Below, in pieces: positions 1 to 7,105 of a stretch of DNA of 33,770 nt; within the stretch, counting starts at the first letter, position 1, and each line of letters starts with the position of its first letter. The stretch comes from a virus. The translations under genes were made by a program, and so were the position numbers. A model generated the notes under the pieces. It made no database searches, was not told the origin of the DNA, and saw only the letters and a program-made list of their open reading frames with translations. The stretch is from positions 1-33,770 of IMG/VR virus record IMGVR_UViG_3300017782_000092, one strand, 5' to 3'.

Positions 1-102
1 CAAGGCGTGAGCGACACGCAACGCTACAAAATGATAGGAAACGGATTTACTGTTGATGTTGTCGCACATATTTTGAAAGGAATTAGGAGGAATGATTGGT
101 GA
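1..102 (+). CDS. DNA (cytosine-5) methyltransferase, C-terminal end (partial)
   Basis: Only the last 33 residues are in the window; the gene enters from the left edge. The tail reads GVSDTQRYKMIGNGFTVDVV, which matches the last conserved block of C5-cytosine methyltransferases (usual form SDTQRYK-GN-V-V). In the family this block packs against the S-adenosylmethionine-binding core. The protein would methylate C5 of cytosine in a specific DNA sequence, probably protecting viral DNA from host restriction. The stop codon overlaps the ATG of the next small gene. An AGGAGG Shine-Dalgarno at 85-90 lies inside its 3' end. The catalytic PC motif is outside the window, so activity cannot be judged. 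Confidence 0.8.
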   Translation, partial: QGVSDTQRYKMIGNGFTVDVVAHILKGIRRNDW

Positions 103-254
103 TGAAAAAAGGAGAATCGAAAAAAATACAATGTCAATGCGAAGAAGATTGTTGGACTGTTCATTTGTTGGGTGGGGATAGGTATTCTCTACAACTCAAA
201 TGCGTTCACTGTAAAACGGTCATCAAGTTTCGGCTACCAAAGAGAGGTGCTTGA
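102..254 (+). CDS. Zinc-ribbon microprotein (50 aa)
   Basis: A 50-residue ORF starting at ATG 102, overlapping the methyltransferase stop (TGATG). It follows AGGAGG at 85-90 by 11 bases. The sequence holds CQC near residue 13, a further Cys (CW), and a clear CVHC pair near residue 36, the pattern of a small zinc ribbon or knuckle. No enzyme domain is possible at this size. It is one of at least seven tiny Cys-rich proteins in the window. The function is unknown; DNA or protein binding is the natural guess. Confidence 0.65.
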   Translation: MKKGESKKIQCQCEEDCWTVHLLGGDRYSLQLKCVHCKTVIKFRLPKRGA

Positions 255-256
255 GT

Positions 257-568
257 ATGCCAAGAGGAACAGGTGCTAAACGCCGAAGGAACATTGCTCT
301 CAAACGCCGCATGGTTCTCATCCTGAAACAGAATGAAGGTCGGGTCGTATCAGCGAGTGAAATGGTTGGGCTTCTCATCGACAGTGGTTTGAGTCAACGA
401 TACCTCAAGAGTGCTGTCGGATTAGGTTTAATCCTAAAAGCAACTGCCGGAGTAGCGAGAACCCAAAGTAATTTTACGGATTGCGGAGGGCAAACATATT
501 CAAGTTACGGGTATACTCTTGAGGATGAAGCCGCTTTCAAAAAGTGGCTTGAGTCCAAAGGATGCTGA
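257..568 (+). CDS. Small winged-helix-like protein
   Basis: 103 residues from ATG 257, preceded by GAGAGGTG at 242-249. I prefer ATG 257 to the upstream TTG at 251 because of this spacing. The N-terminus is strongly basic (AKRRRN, KRR). It is followed by a helical block with VVSASEMVGLLIDSGLS and then RYLKSAVGLGLILKA, which reads like a winged helix-turn-helix. The C-terminal half contains TYSSYGYTLEDE and ends in a Cys. The layout resembles the proteins at 1626 and 5961, so it may belong to one paralogous family of viral DNA-binding regulators. The specific target is unknown. Confidence 0.6.
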   Translation: MPRGTGAKRRRNIALKRRMVLILKQNEGRVVSASEMVGLLIDSGLSQRYLKSAVGLGLILKATAGVARTQSNFTDCGGQTYSSYGYTLEDEAAFKKWLESKGC

Positions 569-572
569 TTAA

Positions 573-1379
573 ATGAGAATTGGTTCGTGGGTATTTGTAA
601 GAACAGAAGACTTATTCGTAGACAACTATTTCCCTTATAGTAAGAAGGGTAGAAACAGAATATTTCAACCTTACATTTACTTTAGTGGGGGTAGAATGAT
701 TCTACACGGAAAGCGCGCCCTATGGTCGCTACTCGACGCTATGTTCCCCAATGACCCTCTACCTCGAAAGATGCTCAACGAAGACCTCAAAGACCCCTTA
801 ATCGGTAAGGATTTGCTCAACGGTCTGTTGTCCGACCCTGATGCTTGGCCTCATCTCCGTTTGCATGTAAGAACCGGTGATTGGGTCGACGAGAGAGGGA
901 AACCAAACCAAGGAACATACATTCTTTCGGTAAGTCCCTCATCGTCGGATTTCGATACAACCCCTTCTCTTTTGATGTTGGAAAAAGAATACCAACAGTC
1001 ATACATTATGCCTTTTACCCTTAATACTAAAACAAGACTCATTACTATTCCCGCATTAGTAATTCCTTGTATGGGCGATAATGATAGCAAAGTAATTTTA
1101 ACCGATATAATTGACGGTCAACATCTAATTTTTACCTTAATAGAGAAAAATGGTTCGGGTTTCCGACCAAAAAGATACGATAGTTTACCGGTTTCCGACA
1201 CTACGAACCTTTTGTCGAACATAGAAAACCGACTAAAACAATTAGAAAATCTATCCGAAACGAATTACATTTGGCCTAAAAATAACCCACTCGATGCCGG
1301 AATGCGGTATTATGAGCGTGATGATTTAGAATACAGACGCTTTGTTTCATCTCCTTCGTTCAATTCTTTCAATTCTTGA
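573..1379 (+). CDS. Hypothetical protein (268 aa)
   Basis: ATG 573 follows the previous stop by 4 bases, so it is probably translated from the same transcript. I do not recognise the family. The protein is mixed alpha/beta, with many aromatic residues at the N-terminus (VDNYFPYSKKGRNRIFQPYIYF) and a predicted helix-rich stretch LLSNIENRLKQLENL near residue 220 that could form a short coiled coil. It has no cysteine clusters, P-loop or membrane segment. It ends in a Ser/Asn-rich repeat encoded by TTCAATTC twice. A palindrome (1370-1383) spans its stop codon. It is the last gene of the leftmost rightward cluster. Confidence 0.6.
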   Translation: MRIGSWVFVRTEDLFVDNYFPYSKKGRNRIFQPYIYFSGGRMILHGKRALWSLLDAMFPNDPLPRKMLNEDLKDPLIGKDLLNGLLSDPDAWPHLRLHVRTGDWVDERGKPNQGTYILSVSPSSSDFDTTPSLLMLEKEYQQSYIMPFTLNTKTRLITIPALVIPCMGDNDSKVILTDIIDGQHLIFTLIEKNGSGFRPKRYDSLPVSDTTNLLSNIENRLKQLENLSETNYIWPKNNPLDAGMRYYERDDLEYRRFVSSPSFNSFNS

Positions 1380-1389
1380 ATTGTTTCTA

Positions 1390-1434
1390 AAAAGAATAAA
1401 TTGCTCGCAGTATCACAGTTTTATTTATTCTTTT
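1390..1434 (+). terminator. Hairpin with 11-bp stem, possible terminator
   Basis: AAAAGAATAAA at 1390-1400 is exactly complementary to TTTATTCTTTT at 1424-1434, with a 23-base loop. It begins 10 bases after the stop of the 573-1379 gene and its right arm is T-rich, as in archaeal termination regions. A termination role is inferred; the stem is all A/T except one pair. Confidence 0.45.
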
Positions 1435-1469
1435 ATTGTTTCATAGAGGGGGAGTGCAACTTACACCTG

Positions 1470-1490
1470 TATACTATACTATACTAATAA
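1470..1490. repeat. Tandem TACTA/ATACT repeat
   Basis: The sequence holds three consecutive ATACT units followed by ATACTAATAA-like sequence. Read leftward it gives AGTATAGTATAGTATA, which contains the AGTATAG core seen in the two tail-module promoters (29285 and 33646). No ORF follows it leftward, so it is either a repeated protein-binding site or a promoter of a non-coding transcript. Confidence 0.5.
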
Positions 1491-1515
1491 CTACTTTCTC
1501 TTACTACCTATGAAG

Positions 1516-1573
1516 GAATAAAATAATTAAACGGATTGGGGCGCAGTCCGTCGTTTTATTCTTTCTACGGACT
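1516..1573 (+). other. Two mutually exclusive hairpins in intergenic region
   Basis: Hairpin A: GAATAAAA (1516-1523) pairs with TTTTATTC (1554-1561), and inside it ACGGA (1531-1535) pairs with TCCGT (1547-1551). Hairpin B: AGTCCGT (1545-1551) pairs with ACGGACT (1567-1573). A and B share 1547-1551, so only one can form at a time. The 1626 promoter lies downstream, so these would sit in the 3' region of the upstream transcript or act as DNA structure. The region could be a terminator, an origin element or a small RNA. Confidence 0.45.
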
Positions 1574-1596
1574 TTGAAAATAGTGAAAGAATGGTG

Positions 1597-1603
1597 TTAT
1601 ATA
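1597..1603 (+). promoter_or_regulatory. TATA box for the 1626 operon
   Basis: TTATATA at 1597-1603 begins 29 bases upstream of ATG 1626. That is the spacing expected if transcription starts at or next to the start codon (leaderless archaeal mRNA). No Shine-Dalgarno is visible before ATG 1626, which fits. Confidence 0.7.
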
Positions 1604-1625
1604 GTATGTCCTATAATGTATATTT

Positions 1626-2042
1626 ATGGCGAAGCACACACAACGAACCAAGGCACGACTCAACAATAGAGTGCGGGCTATACTAATGAACGGCCCAATG
1701 CGTAGCGACGACATTCACTCAATCATGCTCACCAACTACGGGCATGAGAAGTGGTGTGGTCTTGGTAGCGTGGCAACCCTATCTCAAACCCTAAAACAAT
1801 CCGGTATGTTCCGTAGAGCGTATTGGGTTACATCTAAGGGTCGACAATTAGATGGTAGTCTTTCGGCCACAGAACACCGAAGGTTGGGTAACGGTCAAGA
1901 CATGATTTCTGTTTGGGAAAACAAAACGATGGATGAGATTATCGAACCTTGGCTCACCAAAACACACACCCGCCGTAAGTTATCCAACATGCCCGTAACA
2001 GTCCGTGAAGCGGTGGCACAAGCGAGAGGTGAGCAAGAATGA
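1626..2042 (+). CDS. Winged-helix-like DNA-binding protein
   Basis: 138 residues. It is the first gene of a tightly coupled operon (overlaps of 4 bases with the next two genes) and is served by the TATA box at 1597. The N-terminus is basic (KHTQRTKARLNNRVRAIL). It is followed by NGPMRSDDIHSIML and GSVATLSQTLKQSGMFRRAYWV, the helix-turn-helix and wing pattern of archaeal wHTH proteins. The R-x-R-x-x-I-L-x-x-G-P opening is shared with the 5961 protein (RRVRRAILDILWDEGPLT), suggesting paralogy. It may regulate its own operon or load replication proteins; this is inference. Confidence 0.65.
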   Translation: MAKHTQRTKARLNNRVRAILMNGPMRSDDIHSIMLTNYGHEKWCGLGSVATLSQTLKQSGMFRRAYWVTSKGRQLDGSLSATEHRRLGNGQDMISVWENKTMDEIIEPWLTKTHTRRKLSNMPVTVREAVAQARGEQE

Positions 2043-2788
2043 GTTACGGATTTGAAACACATAAATCAGTCGACATCATTTGGCGAGGACTACCTTCTAC
2101 TTTTAGTCCAAAAGTATGTTACATTTATGTGCAAGGCGAGTTTGGATTTCTCCCTTACATTTGTGCGAGTGCTTTGGTCGGTAGAACGACACCACACGCC
2201 GAGATTCTCTCTCCGAACATGAGCGTAGAACCGTTCAACCGGTTGCCTATGCCTGTTCCCCCTTCGTGGACTGTTCACCAACTTGAGAACAATGTTGCAG
2301 TCATGGCTATCACCCATCACTACCCGATGGCAATGTCTCCCGACAGCAACCCCGATGTGTGGGCTAAATCTTACTCGGTGATGAGAGACTCTCTCTCGTG
2401 GCTCGCCAACCAAGGTTGCGAAACAATAGTGTTCTTGACATCAATGACGATTACCGATGCCGACTCCGAGCCTGATATTTACGCTTACGACATAAAAAAT
2501 AATATTCAACCGGAGACACCTCTTCTCTTAGCACTACCCGCTTGGGCCATGCCTTACATTTGGGATGGTATGGGTAAAAGTGCATCTGTCGTTGCGGTGA
2601 GTCAAGACGAAGGGCAATTCATTGACATGGAGGCTTACAACCTATTACGGGAATACTTAATCGCAGTCGGACTTGACTTCGACGACACCCACGCCGACCG
2701 GACTATGAAAATGGTTCAAATGGTTCAAGGCTCTTTGGAGTCCCTCGGCTCTTCATTCGACGACTTCGGCGGAGATGATTTGAGATGA
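2039..2788 (+). CDS. PAC2-like (proteasome assembly chaperone family) protein
   Basis: 249 residues, starting at ATG 2039 inside the previous gene's end. The order of elements resembles the PAC2/PbaB family. There is an N-terminal strand-rich part (VDIIWRGLPSTF...), then a hydrophobic strand VAVMAITHHYPMAM, then a helix ending SLSWLANQGCETIVFLTSMTI that matches the family's strand-helix-strand (alpha helix followed by IV-L-S/G) core. A later segment carries LLLALPAWAMPYIW. The C-terminus is acidic (DDFGGDDLR). Archaeal PAC2 proteins bind proteasome alpha subunits and related ATPases. The assignment rests on pattern recognition only; it may be an unrelated fold. It lies directly upstream of the MCM-like gene. 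Confidence 0.4.
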   Translation: MSYGFETHKSVDIIWRGLPSTFSPKVCYIYVQGEFGFLPYICASALVGRTTPHAEILSPNMSVEPFNRLPMPVPPSWTVHQLENNVAVMAITHHYPMAMSPDSNPDVWAKSYSVMRDSLSWLANQGCETIVFLTSMTITDADSEPDIYAYDIKNNIQPETPLLLALPAWAMPYIWDGMGKSASVVAVSQDEGQFIDMEAYNLLREYLIAVGLDFDDTHADRTMKMVQMVQGSLESLGSSFDDFGGDDLR

Positions 2789-4116
2789 GTAACATAATTG
2801 ACCGAGTGGTAAAGTTTGCTCAAGACAATTACTATGTCGATGTCGAAGACAAAATCCCTATCTTCATTTGCTCGATTGGGGCGCATATTTTCAACGCCAT
2901 CAACAAGTGTTCACGGTGCGACTTTCACCCTGCCACTAATGCCCAATTTAACATACCCAACTGCCCGTTGCGGCATGAGTTTGCACCCATCTACACCCCG
3001 ATGTCTCAATTGGCTGATACACGCCTTCATATCCTCATGCGAGGGGAGAAGGGTTCGGGTAAAAGTATTCTCATAAATCTATTCTTGGCCGAGGGAACAG
3101 GACTCCTGTATTCTTCAAGTGCCATGAACGACGGTATAGGTTTCCGAACCATGCTTGGGCCGAACAGTATTACCGAAGCCGGTATGTTCGGTTCTGTCGA
3201 CGAAGAAGGTGATATTGCCGGTAGACCACTCGCTCGTGAAATGTGCGGGGGCTTCCTTGGGTTTGAAGAATCATCCTCTCTTACCGACGCAAACAAAAAA
3301 GACCACAGCGTTGACATGAAAAACCAACTCTTGACTTCTCTCGACAACGGTAGAGTCAACAAGGCTATGCGTAACGGGTGGGTTACTTACAATACCCGTT
3401 ATACTATGTGGGGCGGCACTCAACCGGCTCGCCTTGAAATGGAGTCGGGTCTTGACCGTCGACTGTTCATCATCGACATCGAAATGTCGCCGGAAAAAGA
3501 AGCCGCATACAAGGTTGCACAGCACAAACAAAGCAACATGACAAGAGAACAAAGGGCCGACCTTGCGAGCGAGTCTATCGCCATTCGCAATTGGATTAAC
3601 ACCCGTATGCTCGATGCTATTTTCGACCCACCTTCGGGGGTCATCTTTGCTGATTCGTTGGGTGATTGGCTGAATAGACCGGACATTCGTTCTTACGAAG
3701 CCGACATATTCCGCCGTCTCGCCATAGGTTACTCGATGATGAAGCAGGATTGGGTCGGAAACCAACCACTCACTATCGGACTCGATTCTAAATTACTATC
3801 GCTCTTGGAGTCGGCGTTGCTTATGCGTCGGTCTGTCATGGACACCGAAGTGCGTCTCATCAAAGACACATATTGGATGCAGGATATTACCAAGTCCACA
3901 TTGCTAAAAGAAATAAGCCGAATAATAACTAACGGAGACTACACATCAGCGAAGCGTTGGATAGGCGAAAACCTTGAAGGTCAAATGTGGTATTCGGAAT
4001 ATGTGCCGAAGAGTAAGGGTCGTGGTCGTCGTGGTGTAATGTGTCGCATAGGCCCATTGACTGACCCTGAACAGGTCAAACAAAAGTGGGGTGCGAACAA
4101 TGAGAACAAGGAATGA
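2785..4116 (+). CDS. MCM-like AAA+ replicative helicase (reduced)
   Basis: 443 residues, ATG overlapping the previous stop (ATGA). A zinc-binding set is visible at C42, C45, C60 and H64. The Walker A motif is GEKGSGKS (87-94). The Walker B position reads GGFLGFEE (155-162), where MCM proteins have GG-x4-IDE. The following stretch (LDNGRVNKAMRNGWVTYNTR) matches the MCM pre-sensor region, where a regulatory element precedes sensor 1 (WGGTQP, 209-214). LDRRLFIIDIE (223-233) matches the MCM arginine-finger block (RFDL-x5-D). The C-terminus is probably a winged helix. Compared with the 600-700 residues of archaeal MCM, most of the N-terminal OB domain is missing. Its likely role is unwinding at viral forks. 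Confidence 0.7.
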   Translation: MSNIIDRVVKFAQDNYYVDVEDKIPIFICSIGAHIFNAINKCSRCDFHPATNAQFNIPNCPLRHEFAPIYTPMSQLADTRLHILMRGEKGSGKSILINLFLAEGTGLLYSSSAMNDGIGFRTMLGPNSITEAGMFGSVDEEGDIAGRPLAREMCGGFLGFEESSSLTDANKKDHSVDMKNQLLTSLDNGRVNKAMRNGWVTYNTRYTMWGGTQPARLEMESGLDRRLFIIDIEMSPEKEAAYKVAQHKQSNMTREQRADLASESIAIRNWINTRMLDAIFDPPSGVIFADSLGDWLNRPDIRSYEADIFRRLAIGYSMMKQDWVGNQPLTIGLDSKLLSLLESALLMRRSVMDTEVRLIKDTYWMQDITKSTLLKEISRIITNGDYTSAKRWIGENLEGQMWYSEYVPKSKGRGRRGVMCRIGPLTDPEQVKQKWGANNENKE

Positions 4117-4729
4117 GATTGAGCAACGGTTGGCCGGTGAGCATAACGCCTTGACGATAGAAACGCTTCGTTGGGTTCTCAACAATCCCGACTGTCCTAT
4201 GTGCGGAATATCGACAAGAAAGGATTTGGAGGTCGGTATTCATTCGGGCGACATAACTACACTATATTTAGAGGAAAAGTATTCTTGGCCTATCGGAACG
4301 GTAATGACTCACATGGATGAACATGTAGACTACGACCCCGAAGAAGCACACCACATGGAAAGAATGCGAGGGGAGAGCATAGACACGCTCGACAGCGCAC
4401 AGGATATTGTTTCTCGTCTGTTGGGGTGGCTCGACGAATTGGAGGCCATCAAGGACTCCACAGGGGGTATAACTTCGGAGTGGGTGGCCGACGCTTCTAA
4501 ATTGGTTGCTCAAGCGAACACATCTCTCCGACTTGTCGGACAACTCAAAAAAGAAATAGGTGTAGACTCACAATTACTTTTAGCGCAAAAACAAATGGAT
4601 GGCGTTATGAGTATACTGGTAAACACTCTAAGGGATTCGCCACACCTTCTCGACGACATCGAATTGCGTATCGCTTCTCTCAAACAACCGACAGTGATAG
4701 ATTACAAGGAGTATGACATAAATGGTTAA
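4100..4729 (+). CDS. Zinc-finger, helical protein of unknown function
   Basis: 209 residues from ATG 4100, overlapping the MCM-like gene by 17 bases. An in-frame GTG at 4091 is less likely. A CPMC pair near residue 33 and H-x3-H (THMDEHVDY) near residue 73 could form one zinc site. The rest is helical and acidic, with a possible coiled coil from about residue 90 to 150 (LLGWLDELEAIKD; LVAQANTSLRLVGQLKKEI). The tight overlap with the helicase gene suggests a partner such as a loader or initiator; a small terminase-like DNA-binding protein is an alternative. No homology is recognised. Confidence 0.6.
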   Translation: MRTRNEIEQRLAGEHNALTIETLRWVLNNPDCPMCGISTRKDLEVGIHSGDITTLYLEEKYSWPIGTVMTHMDEHVDYDPEEAHHMERMRGESIDTLDSAQDIVSRLLGWLDELEAIKDSTGGITSEWVADASKLVAQANTSLRLVGQLKKEIGVDSQLLLAQKQMDGVMSILVNTLRDSPHLLDDIELRIASLKQPTVIDYKEYDING

Positions 4730-4982
4730 GCAATGGCGGAACGGCTCTCGTAACACTCTCTACGCTCGCACCATACTTCGGGTAGAGTTTCCTAAATTGG
4801 TTGAAGCCATGAGCGACGACTTCTTGTCGGCACAAATTACAGACACCGGCATAGAGTGGCGAGTGTTGGGTTACAAAGTTACTCAAAGGGAAGTGGCTCG
4901 TGCTTGGGGTTTGAGCCACGCTCAAATGCTTCGACTCAAAGATTACATCTATGAGAAAGACCCGTTCTATGCGGAGGGGTAA
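4722..4982 (+). CDS. Small HTH-like protein (86 aa)
   Basis: ATG 4722 overlaps the end of the previous gene. The N-terminus is basic (VKQWRNGSRNTLYARTILR). The second half contains KVTQREVARAWGLSHAQMLRLKDYI, a credible helix-turn-helix (REVARAWGLS helix 2 and turn, HAQMLRLKDYI recognition helix). It sits between two operon genes, so it is presumably co-expressed with the helicase. The function is unknown. Confidence 0.6.
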   Translation: MVKQWRNGSRNTLYARTILRVEFPKLVEAMSDDFLSAQITDTGIEWRVLGYKVTQREVARAWGLSHAQMLRLKDYIYEKDPFYAEG

Positions 4983-4984
4983 TT

Positions 4985-5653
4985 ATGACGGGAATAGTAA
5001 TACTTACTGCTGACGATACATCTTACCGTTCCGGTAGAGTGATTGAGTCAAGGGGTTTAACCCACCCTCCAACAGCACCGGAAACAACTTACTTAGTCCA
5101 CGCTAATAGATTAACGGAAAAAGAAATAAAGCATTGGATTGGTTTAGTGCCGTATCGTTTGGTTTTTGTTATCCGTAAATTACCTCGCTTGTCTAAGGAA
5201 ACCAAAGAGGCTATCATCATCGACAAGAGCCTCGTCGAACAAAAGAATCCACATAAGAAGGCTATTGATGCCCTGTTTAGGTGGGGCGACCGTCGAAGGG
5301 TTCACAATTTGTTCGTCGGGACACCTATACCTTTAGCCTTGGCGTTTGTGAGAGCGAACAACAAAGACATCGGTTTGTGGAGGATGCTTGCCGATACCAC
5401 ATTCACTCTACCTGCTGAATACTCCGAGGCGATATTGGTCTACGGCATCAAACCGACGAACAAGAATATCTCGTGGCCGAAGAAGTCGGCAAAGGTTGAC
5501 GAAGCACCTCCGCAATTTAGACAATCCGATAAGTATTGGGATAAAATTATTGCACTTGAACCAAAGGTGAGGAATCAAATACGAACACAAACGCCGGACA
5601 AAGCACCATCCACTATGAAAAAACGGAGGGATAAGACGCATGAGTGGTTTTGA
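4985..5653 (+). CDS. Hypothetical protein, possible clamp-loader partner
   Basis: 222 residues, ATG 4985 two bases after the previous stop. No motif is decisive. The middle (NPHKKAIDALFRWGDRRRVHNLFVGTPIPLALAFVRANN) resembles the helical collar region of clamp-loader subunits, and the N-terminal part is strand-rich (TYLVHANRLTEKEI; YRLVFVIRKL). The C-terminus is Lys/Arg-rich. T4-type phages pair an RFC-like gp44 with a small non-ATPase gp62; this virus has a single RFC-type subunit in the window, so this gene is a candidate for such a role. That is speculation from size and context. Confidence 0.55.
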   Translation: MTGIVILTADDTSYRSGRVIESRGLTHPPTAPETTYLVHANRLTEKEIKHWIGLVPYRLVFVIRKLPRLSKETKEAIIIDKSLVEQKNPHKKAIDALFRWGDRRRVHNLFVGTPIPLALAFVRANNKDIGLWRMLADTTFTLPAEYSEAILVYGIKPTNKNISWPKKSAKVDEAPPQFRQSDKYWDKIIALEPKVRNQIRTQTPDKAPSTMKKRRDKTHEWF

Positions 5654-5918
5654 TACTTGTTGTATTCTTATGATAATATTAGTTTGGGCTTTACTTGTCG
5701 GGCAAAACCACCACACCAAAGAACAAGCAATGCTTATGGCTATCGCCAACGCCCCCGTTCCTCCCCGACCTACTCCGCTTTTTATGCCGGTCGATGACCC
5801 ACATAATTTTCAGGAGGTAGACAATCCAATGCCGGTTACTGCCGAAGCAATGGTGTTCGACAACACTTACTTCGATTGGGTTTCGGAGTCGCAATTTGTT
5901 TCGTGGAGTGATGACTAA
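5640..5918 (+). CDS. Small single-pass membrane protein
   Basis: 92 residues, ATG 5640 overlapping the previous gene by 14 bases. Residues 7-21 (CCILMIILVWALLVG) form one hydrophobic membrane segment. This is followed by a Pro-rich stretch (APVPPRPTPLFMPVDDPHN) and an acidic, aromatic tail. The topology is unclear; the short N-terminus suggests a signal anchor with the tail either outside or in the cytoplasm. Within a replication operon it could anchor a complex to the membrane. No family is recognised. Confidence 0.55.
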   Translation: MSGFDTCCILMIILVWALLVGQNHHTKEQAMLMAIANAPVPPRPTPLFMPVDDPHNFQEVDNPMPVTAEAMVFDNTYFDWVSESQFVSWSDD

Positions 5919-5960
5919 TTTTACGGCAACTTTAATAATGAAACCGATAACAGTTAAACG

Positions 5961-6368
5961 ATGAGTGCGACGAACCGTAGAGTCCGGCGCGCCATACTTG
6001 ACATCTTGTGGGATGAAGGGCCGCTTACAAAGGAAGAAGTCGCTAATGAATTGGCGAACCGTAAGGGTGTCGGTCGTGTGCCGAGTCCTCATAGCCTGTC
6101 GGCTCTCTTATGCAAATCTCACTCGGTCATCAGCGTCGGTAAGAAGACTGTTCAAAATATTGTTGGGGTAAAAGCAAAACACTTACTGTATGACATCGAC
6201 CGTGAAATCGTTCTCTCCAAGGATGAAATAAAGTATATCCGTGAACCGTCTACTTTAACACCAAAAGAAAAGGCTCTTTCCGCTAAGTGTCCTCATTGTT
6301 CCCGGACAAGAATATTCCCCGAAGGTTCTAATCAATGCCTTACATGTCTTCGCTCTTCGGGCGAATGA
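5961..6368 (+). CDS. Winged-helix plus zinc-ribbon protein
   Basis: 135 residues from ATG 5961. The N-terminus (NRRVRRAILDILWDEGPLTKEEVANELANR, then SPHSLSALLCKSHSVISVG) is a convincing winged helix with the same opening as the 1626 protein. The C-terminus carries CPHC and CLTC pairs 15-20 residues apart, a classical zinc ribbon. This combination is common in archaeal transcription factors, so I infer a viral transcription regulator. It is probably the last gene of the 1626 operon, since a new promoter follows at 6401. Confidence 0.7.
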   Translation: MSATNRRVRRAILDILWDEGPLTKEEVANELANRKGVGRVPSPHSLSALLCKSHSVISVGKKTVQNIVGVKAKHLLYDIDREIVLSKDEIKYIREPSTLTPKEKALSAKCPHCSRTRIFPEGSNQCLTCLRSSGE

Positions 6369-6400
6369 TATTAGTCGCTCATTTAGTCGCATCGGCATGT

Positions 6401-6407
6401 TTATATA
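6401..6407 (+). promoter_or_regulatory. TATA box before the 6443 gene cluster
   Basis: TTATATA at 6401-6407 lies 42 bases before ATG 6443, predicting a leader of about 12-16 bases. That leader would contain AAGGGGAG (6431-6438), a Shine-Dalgarno, so this promoter differs from the leaderless ones. A start-stop pair ATGTAA lies at 6427-6432, near the predicted transcript end. Confidence 0.6.
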
Positions 6408-6442
6408 GTATCAGTAGTATGTATATATGTAAGGGGAGACAG

Positions 6443-6667
6443 ATGAGAGCCGAAAGCATACCACATGTAGAATACGAGATATTGAATGAAGTCATTAACA
6501 ATATCGAGATTGCTGATGTTCAAGACGCTATGGTGACTGATACAGTAACCGAGAAGCGATTCAAGACCGGTGCTAAGAATGTGGCTAAGTTACTTCGTAA
6601 CTTGATGACCCGACGCGCTCACCGTCTACCACACACACACAAGGATTACAAACCAAAGGAGGAATGA
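6443..6667 (+). CDS. Small hypothetical protein (74 aa)
   Basis: ATG 6443 is chosen because AAGGGGAG lies 5 bases upstream; in-frame ATGs at 6335 and 6419 lie before, or within 20 bases after, the TATA box. The first half is acidic and helical (YEILNEVINNIEIADVQDAMV) and the C-terminus is basic (RNLMTRRAHRLPHTHKDYK). It is probably DNA-binding or a small adaptor. No family is recognised. It starts a run of seven or more very short coupled genes. Confidence 0.55.
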   Translation: MRAESIPHVEYEILNEVINNIEIADVQDAMVTDTVTEKRFKTGAKNVAKLLRNLMTRRAHRLPHTHKDYKPKEE

Positions 6668-6670
6668 AAC

Positions 6671-7102
6671 ATGTTTAAGAGAAGCCCATACAAAGTCGGA
6701 CAAAAGATTCGCGTCGACGAAATCAAACCAAAGATGAACGGTCGTGCCAAGATGATTCCTGCGGGAACAGGCGGTTTTGTTGTAACAGAAGTTATCACAC
6801 AACCAAACCAAAACAACGGGGGTTACTTCATAACTGCTGAAAGTAACCGTAATATTAACGGCGGTAAAGTCCACCTCTCATGGCATATCATGTGGCCGCA
6901 ATTCAAAGGTCGCAAAACGCCGACCGAATACCTTTCGGCTTTCCGAATCATCGTTGAGGGTCAAGCCCCAACTCGCCAAGCCAACGCTTATATACCTCGC
7001 CAAGAACCGGTATCTATGGAAGACCGGAACATCGTCGCTAAGTCTGTCCCTGCGGGTTCAAGACCAAAGCGACTTGTCTTGGCTGACTTTTTGGAGGAAT
7101 GA
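6671..7102 (+). CDS. Hypothetical protein, beta-rich (143 aa)
   Basis: ATG 6671 has an ideal Shine-Dalgarno (AAAGGAGG, 9 bases upstream), one of the strongest in the window, suggesting high expression. The N-terminal part (YKVGQKIRVDEI, AGTGGFVVTEVI, GGYFITAES) looks like a small beta-barrel. The C-terminal part is Pro/Arg-rich and likely disordered, ending KRLVLADFLEE, which might be a short interaction peptide. The function is unknown. Confidence 0.6.
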   Translation: MFKRSPYKVGQKIRVDEIKPKMNGRAKMIPAGTGGFVVTEVITQPNQNNGGYFITAESNRNINGGKVHLSWHIMWPQFKGRKTPTEYLSAFRIIVEGQAPTRQANAYIPRQEPVSMEDRNIVAKSVPAGSRPKRLVLADFLEE

Positions 7103-7105
7103 AAA

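Noticed and set aside
251-568. TTG 251 as the start of the winged-helix protein
   Set aside because: ATG 257 has the correct spacing to GAGAGGTG and the TTG lies inside the end of the previous gene; the extra residues look random.
1470-1490. The TACTA repeat as a promoter of a leftward gene
   Set aside because: Read leftward, the first ATG downstream is closed after three codons, and no longer frame follows before the end of the opposing gene.
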